A stretch of DNA of 9,877 nt from Sulfitobacter sp. (GTDB lineage Bacteria; Pseudomonadota; Alphaproteobacteria; Rhodobacterales; Rhodobacteraceae): the NCBI GenBank assembly GCA_026421135.1, contig JAPKCR010000035.1, positions 1 to 9,877 on the forward strand. The letters are read 5' to 3'. Position 1 is the first letter of the stretch. The number at the start of each line of letters is the position of its first letter. Shown one piece after another: positions 6,444 through 9,877 of this stretch. The notes under the pieces are model-generated. The model had not been told where the DNA came from and made no database searches. It worked only from the letters and a program-made list of their open reading frames with translations. A program made the position numbers and the translations under genes.

Positions 6444-7487
6444 TTGTTTGGCTTTATGAATGGCGGCAGCAACGGGGGCAGCAATGGCGGCTCGAATGGT
6501 GGATCAAATGGCGGGTCCAATGGTGGATCAAACGGCGGGTCGAACGGGGGCAGCGCAGGATTTTCGGTGCCTGCCGACGGAATTGCAAATACTGCCGGAG
6601 TTCTGCCTTTTGATGGTGTCGTCACTCTTGAGGATATTGACGTCGCCTGTCTGCCCACCGGGCTGAATTTCCCGACGGCGTCTTGGTCGCCGGATTTGCG
6701 CGCGCAGTTGGTGTTGGGCGAATTTGGCACATGCGGTTGGCGCAAAACCAACCCCACCGGCACCGTACCGCGTGAGCGGTGGGAACATAGCGACGGCTTT
6801 AGCCTTGCGCCCGCCCCCCTGGATCATGTTGGCAGCGCCGAGGCCGAAATCGCCGCCCTGCTAGAAAAGCGCGACACCCAACGCAATGGCGCGCGGATGT
6901 CGGAAATCGCATGGCAAGCGGATCGCCCCGCAGATTACTGGACCACTCTGCTGTCGATTGACCGCGCAAGTAAACCGGCAACCATGGCAGTCATCGCCTG
7001 CGCCTATACCGTTGGGCAGATGGTCGGAATGTATTTCAAGGACTTCTTTGCCCGCGCTCGCCCGGCGCATCTGTTGCCAACCTTGATGACGGTCGTGCCC
7101 ACGCCCAATCACCCATCCTATCCCTCAAACCATGCGCTGCAGAACGAGTTGGTGGCGCTGCTATTGCTCCGTCTGCTGCCGGATTCCCTCAAGAACTGTT
7201 ATAGTGATGCGATCAATTCGATGGCGTTTCGCCTTGCTGAAAACCGCGAGATCGGCGGATTGCATTTCTCGCAGGATACAGACGCGGGACGCAAGATTGC
7301 CCACTGGTTGGACAAGACTTATCTGCGCAATCTTGAGACGATGCAGGCCCTGTTGGCCGAGGCGAGATCCGAATGGAATGTCAATGGGCACAGCACGATG
7401 CGCAACCTGCCCTATCTGAATGGCATTTCCTACGCGAGCAGCTTTCAGGGTTCAACAAACACCCCAAAAACGGAGGAAACGGTATGA
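6444..7487 (+). CDS. PAP2 / vanadium-haloperoxidase-fold protein with N-terminal NGGS repeat
   Basis: TTG 6444 is chosen as start because GGGAG (6432-6436) lies 7 bases upstream; the in-frame ATG at 6456 is too far from it. The product has 347 residues. Residues 6-37 are eight perfect NGGS units, followed by a domain of about 300 residues with the three acid phosphatase/haloperoxidase motifs. These are KDFFARARP at 199-207 (K-x6-RP), PSYPSNHA at 224-231 (Ser228, His230), and NREIGGLHFSQD at 267-278 (R-x5-H-x3-D with Arg268 and His274). These residues bind phosphate in PAP2 phosphatases or vanadate in haloperoxidases. Motif 2 has Asn229 where PSGH has Gly. There is no signal peptide and no convincing set of transmembrane helices, so it resembles soluble haloperoxidase-type members more than PAP2 lipid phosphatases. 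The true reaction cannot be read from sequence. Its stop overlaps the start of the peptidase gene (ATGA), indicating coupled expression. Confidence 0.82.
   Translation: MFGFMNGGSNGGSNGGSNGGSNGGSNGGSNGGSNGGSAGFSVPADGIANTAGVLPFDGVVTLEDIDVACLPTGLNFPTASWSPDLRAQLVLGEFGTCGWRKTNPTGTVPRERWEHSDGFSLAPAPLDHVGSAEAEIAALLEKRDTQRNGARMSEIAWQADRPADYWTTLLSIDRASKPATMAVIACAYTVGQMVGMYFKDFFARARPAHLLPTLMTVVPTPNHPSYPSNHALQNELVALLLLRLLPDSLKNCYSDAINSMAFRLAENREIGGLHFSQDTDAGRKIAHWLDKTYLRNLETMQALLAEARSEWNVNGHSTMRNLPYLNGISYASSFQGSTNTPKTEETV
6459..6554 (+). repeat. 12-bp tandem repeat, eight in-frame copies encoding (NGGS)8
   Basis: Eight consecutive 12-base units each encode Asn-Gly-Gly-Ser. Third-position bases vary, so the protein repeat is more perfect than the DNA. 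Units 4-5 (6495-6518) and 6-7 (6519-6542) form a 24-base pair of copies differing at two bases, and units 2 and 8 are identical (AACGGGGGCAGC). This suggests growth by slippage plus selection to keep the peptide. Copy changes would stay in frame and alter only tail length. Confidence 0.95.
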
Positions 7488-8473
7488 GCGTTCGCCCATC
7501 CTTTGGCGCTGTCGTTCCAGACAAGGACGCCTATCAAGCAGACCTTGGTGTGAAAATCACACGCGCCGCCCCACTGAGGCTCGAGGCTGACGCCCCCATT
7601 TCGCTGGACGAGGGATGGCGCTATCTGTGGCCGACGCGCGACCAATTTGGACGCGGCACCTGTGTGGCCTTTGGCACCATCGCCGCCATCGAACTGTTCC
7701 GCGCCCGCGAAATGGATCTGCCCCCCGAACGCCTGTCCGAGCAGTTTTTGCACGAACAAATGTCGTCACAATTTCCACTCGCGGCTGCCGAAGTTAGCGC
7801 GATGCCCGATGGCGGGTCGCTGCTCCGGCAGGCCTGGCAGGTGATCGAAAACCGCGGTGTGCTGGATGCGGAAAAACAGCCCTATCGTCCAGCGGCGCAC
7901 GGCATTGATCCAAGCGGCCCGCAGGCGGCGGCCGAACTTCAGACGGCGGCGGACGCCCACCGGTTCACCTGTTTAAGTTATGGCAGGATTGGCCATTCCA
8001 AAGAGGAGGACGACCCGCGCACCGTCTTCTTTTCTTCGGGCGATGAAATTGCGCTGACCCTTTTGAATTTTCTCAAGGATGGCTATCCGGTGGTGATTGG
8101 CATTCCGCTATTCCTGCATCCCAGCGGGTTGACCAACTGGACGCTTCCTTCGGTTCTGGCGCACGGAGTTGTGCATTGCCCCGATGATGCAAATGCACCC
8201 GCCCTGGAGGGGCCGCGCGACGACGGGCATGTGATTTGCCTGACCGGTTTTATCCCGAATGCTGGCGAACCGTTGGGCGGCTGGTTTACCTTTCGCAACA
8301 GTTGGGGAACGGAATTTGCGTCGCGATCCCTTGGCGGTATGGCTGCGGCGGGGTCTTCTGGTCGCGGCAACGGCGTCATTTCGGCGACCCATGTGAACGA
8401 ATACTGCTGGGAATATCTGGTCCCCGGCCCTGGCCGTGATGACCTGTCCGCGACCGCAACGCCGGTGTCGTAA
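7484..8473 (+). CDS. Papain-family (C1) cysteine peptidase
   Basis: This 329-residue protein is a papain-like cysteine peptidase. ATG 7484 overlaps the previous stop as ATGA, and GGAGG (7472-7476) sits 7 bases upstream; a longer reading from 7373 would run inside the previous gene. DQFGRGTCVAFGTIAAIE at 53-70 carries the oxyanion Gln54 and nucleophile Cys60, six residues apart as in papain. LSEQFLHEQ at 84-92 matches the family's LSEQ motif. GHV at 248-250 gives His249, and FRNSWGTEF at 270-278 gives Asn272 in the classic NSWG context. All four active-site residues are therefore intact. There is no signal peptide, and only about 50 residues precede the active-site segment, too few for a full inhibitory pro-domain. 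A Gly/Ser/Ala-rich loop (284-297) follows NSWG. It probably acts in the cytosol or leaves by a signal-independent route. Substrates are unknown; a link to the flanking hydrolases is inferred from operon layout. Confidence 0.9.
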   Translation: MSVRPSFGAVVPDKDAYQADLGVKITRAAPLRLEADAPISLDEGWRYLWPTRDQFGRGTCVAFGTIAAIELFRAREMDLPPERLSEQFLHEQMSSQFPLAAAEVSAMPDGGSLLRQAWQVIENRGVLDAEKQPYRPAAHGIDPSGPQAAAELQTAADAHRFTCLSYGRIGHSKEEDDPRTVFFSSGDEIALTLLNFLKDGYPVVIGIPLFLHPSGLTNWTLPSVLAHGVVHCPDDANAPALEGPRDDGHVICLTGFIPNAGEPLGGWFTFRNSWGTEFASRSLGGMAAAGSSGRGNGVISATHVNEYCWEYLVPGPGRDDLSATATPVS

Positions 8474-8524
8474 CACACCATCGTATCGCGCCACACCCAG
8501 ACTATTGAACCAAGGACAAACCTT

Positions 8525-9472
8525 ATGGACTATATCTTTGTAGCGCGTGGCAAAAAGGGTGATGGCTTCAGCGACGAGCCATCTGCCAGCCATTTTCTGG
8601 CCGTGCCGGAAACTTCGAATGACATGTTATATTCCCACCGGATCACAAAGACCGAATGGACCCGCGAAGTTCTTGCCAAAGCACGCGGCGGCACGCCGAA
8701 CCCCAACACTGAAGGCGATATTTTATTCTATGTGCACGGCTACAATAATTCGCAGGCCAAGGTACTGGAACGTCATCGCAAACTAAAAAGGGGACTTGAA
8801 TGGCACGGGTTTAAAGGCGTCGTCATCAGCTTTGATTGGCCAAGCGCATCATCCGCGCTTAATTATTTAGAGGACCGCGTTGACGCAAAGCTTTCGGCCT
8901 TTCGGCTGGTCAAAGACGGTATTGCCACATTCTCAGCCCTGCAAAGCCCTGATTGCCATATCGACATGCATATTCTGGCACATTCGATGGGGTCCTATGT
9001 GGTGCGCGAAGCATTTGATGACGCCGATGATCGGGCGCGCATCGCCGGAAAAAGCTGGGCCGTCAGTCAGATTATGCTGGTTGCGGCCGATGTATCGGTC
9101 GATTCACTGAATGCCGGCAATCCCAAGTCATCATCGCTGTATCGGCACTGCGCGCGGCTAACCAACTACTACAACCCCTTCGATGATGTCCTTTCGATAT
9201 CGGCTGTGAAACGGATCGGCGTGGCCCCCCGCGCGGGCCGGCATGGATTGGGCCATCCCCGCCATGAAAAGTCGGTGAATGTGTATTGTGGGCTGCACTA
9301 TGAACAGACTGTTACGATGAAGGATGTCTGGTCCGGGCATTTGTGGTATTTCGACGACCAGACCTTCATGTTGGACGTATTCCATACAATCTCGGGGCGG
9401 CTGGACCGCGCGGCCATTCCAACGCGTGAGCCAACGGATAAAGGCAACCTTGCCTTGGTCAAAACCAAGTAA
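8525..9472 (+). CDS. DUF900-type alpha/beta hydrolase (putative serine esterase/lipase)
   Basis: This 315-residue protein starts at ATG 8525, with AAGGA (8512-8516) 8 bases upstream. It has an alpha/beta-hydrolase core of the DUF900 kind. GDILFYVHGYNNSQAKVLER at 64-83 is the oxyanion-strand motif with His71-Gly72. VVISFDWPSASSALNYLEDR at 99-118 is typical of DUF900. LAHSMGSYVVREA at 151-163 is the nucleophile elbow with Ser154. NPFDD at 217-221 offers Asp220/221 and SGHLWYF at 270-276 offers His272, completing a likely Ser-Asp-His triad. No signal peptide or membrane segment is visible, so a cytosolic esterase, lipase or acyl hydrolase is likely; the substrate is unknown. The gene lies 51 bases after the peptidase with no visible promoter or terminator between, so it is probably the third member of the same transcript. 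A terminator-like hairpin follows it. Confidence 0.87.
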   Translation: MDYIFVARGKKGDGFSDEPSASHFLAVPETSNDMLYSHRITKTEWTREVLAKARGGTPNPNTEGDILFYVHGYNNSQAKVLERHRKLKRGLEWHGFKGVVISFDWPSASSALNYLEDRVDAKLSAFRLVKDGIATFSALQSPDCHIDMHILAHSMGSYVVREAFDDADDRARIAGKSWAVSQIMLVAADVSVDSLNAGNPKSSSLYRHCARLTNYYNPFDDVLSISAVKRIGVAPRAGRHGLGHPRHEKSVNVYCGLHYEQTVTMKDVWSGHLWYFDDQTFMLDVFHTISGRLDRAAIPTREPTDKGNLALVKTK

Positions 9473-9478
9473 GGTGAC

Positions 9479-9507
9479 AGGGTGCATCACACGCCCACCC
9501 TTTTCTT
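9479..9507 (+). terminator. Possible intrinsic terminator after the hydrolase cluster
   Basis: AGGGTG (9479-9484) pairs with CACCCT (9496-9501) across an 11-base loop and is followed by TTTTCTT. The stem is only six pairs and the loop is long, so it would be weak. Its place just after the hydrolase stop, and the + strand T-run, fit an end point for the hydrolase transcript. Confidence 0.45.
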
Positions 9508-9534
9508 CTGCTGGAAGCGGTGCGAAAACAGGAC

Positions 9535-9877
9535 ATGTCGAAAAAGACCCTGAACAAAGCAAACCTCGAGGCACTGGGCGCGGACCGGTTGGCCGCTCTG
9601 TTGATCGAGGTAAGCACTGGCAGCGCTGACATCAAACGCCGCTTGCGGCTTGAGTTAAGCCACAACCTTGGCGCTGAAGAGTTGGCGCGAGACGTGCGCA
9701 AAAGGCTGGCCTCGATCCGCAGGTCAAAAAGCTTTGTTGGATGGCGCAAACGCAAGGCAATGGTCAAAGACCTAAATACCCAAGCCGAAATGATAACTGC
9801 CAAGATCGCCCCCGATGCGCCGACGGAAGCGTTTGAATTGCTGTGGCAATTCACTGAGCTCGCACCATCAGTGTTCG
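9535..9877 (+). CDS. DUF6880-like protein, N-terminal part (runs off window)
   Basis: An open frame from ATG 9535 reaches the right edge without a stop, giving 114 residues. It begins MSKKTLNKANLEALGADRLA and continues through SADIKRRLRLELSHNLGAEE, a basic segment RRSKSFVGWRKRKAMVKDL, and ends near LLWQFTELAPSVF. From memory this resembles the start of DUF6880 proteins, uncharacterised alphaproteobacterial proteins of several hundred residues; I could not check this by search. AGGA (9530-9533) is very close to the ATG, so the ribosome site is poor; a GTG at 9520 in the same frame is an alternative. The basic N-terminal region could contact nucleic acid, but that is speculation. The terminator-like hairpin upstream suggests it is not part of the hydrolase operon, though the gap is only 62 bases. 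Confidence 0.65.
   Translation, partial: MSKKTLNKANLEALGADRLAALLIEVSTGSADIKRRLRLELSHNLGAEELARDVRKRLASIRRSKSFVGWRKRKAMVKDLNTQAEMITAKIAPDAPTEAFELLWQFTELAPSVF

Noticed and set aside
6356..6763. Minus-strand frame encoding a Pro-rich PPFDPP-type repeat
   Set aside because: It is the complement of the NGGS-coding repeat; the + frame has the ribosome site and a continuous catalytic domain.
7373..7483. 37-residue N-terminal extension of the C1 peptidase from ATG 7373
   Set aside because: It lies inside the preceding gene, whereas ATG 7484 has a strong GGAGG at ideal distance and forms an ATGA overlap.

Overview
The window looks like chromosomal DNA of an alphaproteobacterium, most likely of the Rhodobacteraceae (Roseobacter group). 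The reasons are GC-rich codon use, the gene order rfbC-rfbB-rfbD-rfbA, a DUF2189 membrane protein behind an FNR-type box, and an SARP/TolB-like/TPR regulator of a kind I associate with this class. No sequence search was possible, so the taxonomy is inference. All genes lie on the + strand. I saw no tRNA, rRNA, CRISPR array, insertion sequence or integrase.

Region 1 (1-3031) is the dTDP-L-rhamnose pathway: the 3' end of rfbC, then complete rfbB, rfbD and rfbA, tightly packed as one operon. RfbA activates glucose-1-phosphate with dTTP, RfbB makes the 4-keto-6-deoxy sugar, RfbC epimerises it, and RfbD reduces it to dTDP-L-rhamnose for surface polysaccharide.

Region 2 (3032-3914) is a separate unit. 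A near-perfect FNR/FnrL/Dnr-type box and a plausible -10 are spaced like a class II activated promoter, ahead of a multi-pass DUF2189 membrane protein.

Region 3 (3915-4334) is about 420 bases without a convincing gene. It holds two adjacent small hairpins that could pair in alternative ways.

Region 4 (4335-9472) is the most interesting part. It has a large SARP-like regulator (winged helix, BTAD, TolB-like domain, TPRs) followed by three putative hydrolases in one direction. These are a PAP2/vanadium-haloperoxidase-fold protein with an N-terminal (NGGS)8 repeat, a papain-family (C1) cysteine peptidase without a signal peptide, and a DUF900-type serine alpha/beta hydrolase. The 84-base gap between regulator and hydrolases carries CTTGACG-ATAG-CTTGACG. 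This 7-4-7 direct repeat (11-bp period) is the layout SARP regulators usually bind, which suggests that the regulator controls the three enzymes. A weak terminator-like hairpin follows the hydrolase. I do not recognise this set as a described system.

Region 5 (9535-9877) is the 5' end of a gene resembling DUF6880 proteins, running off the window.
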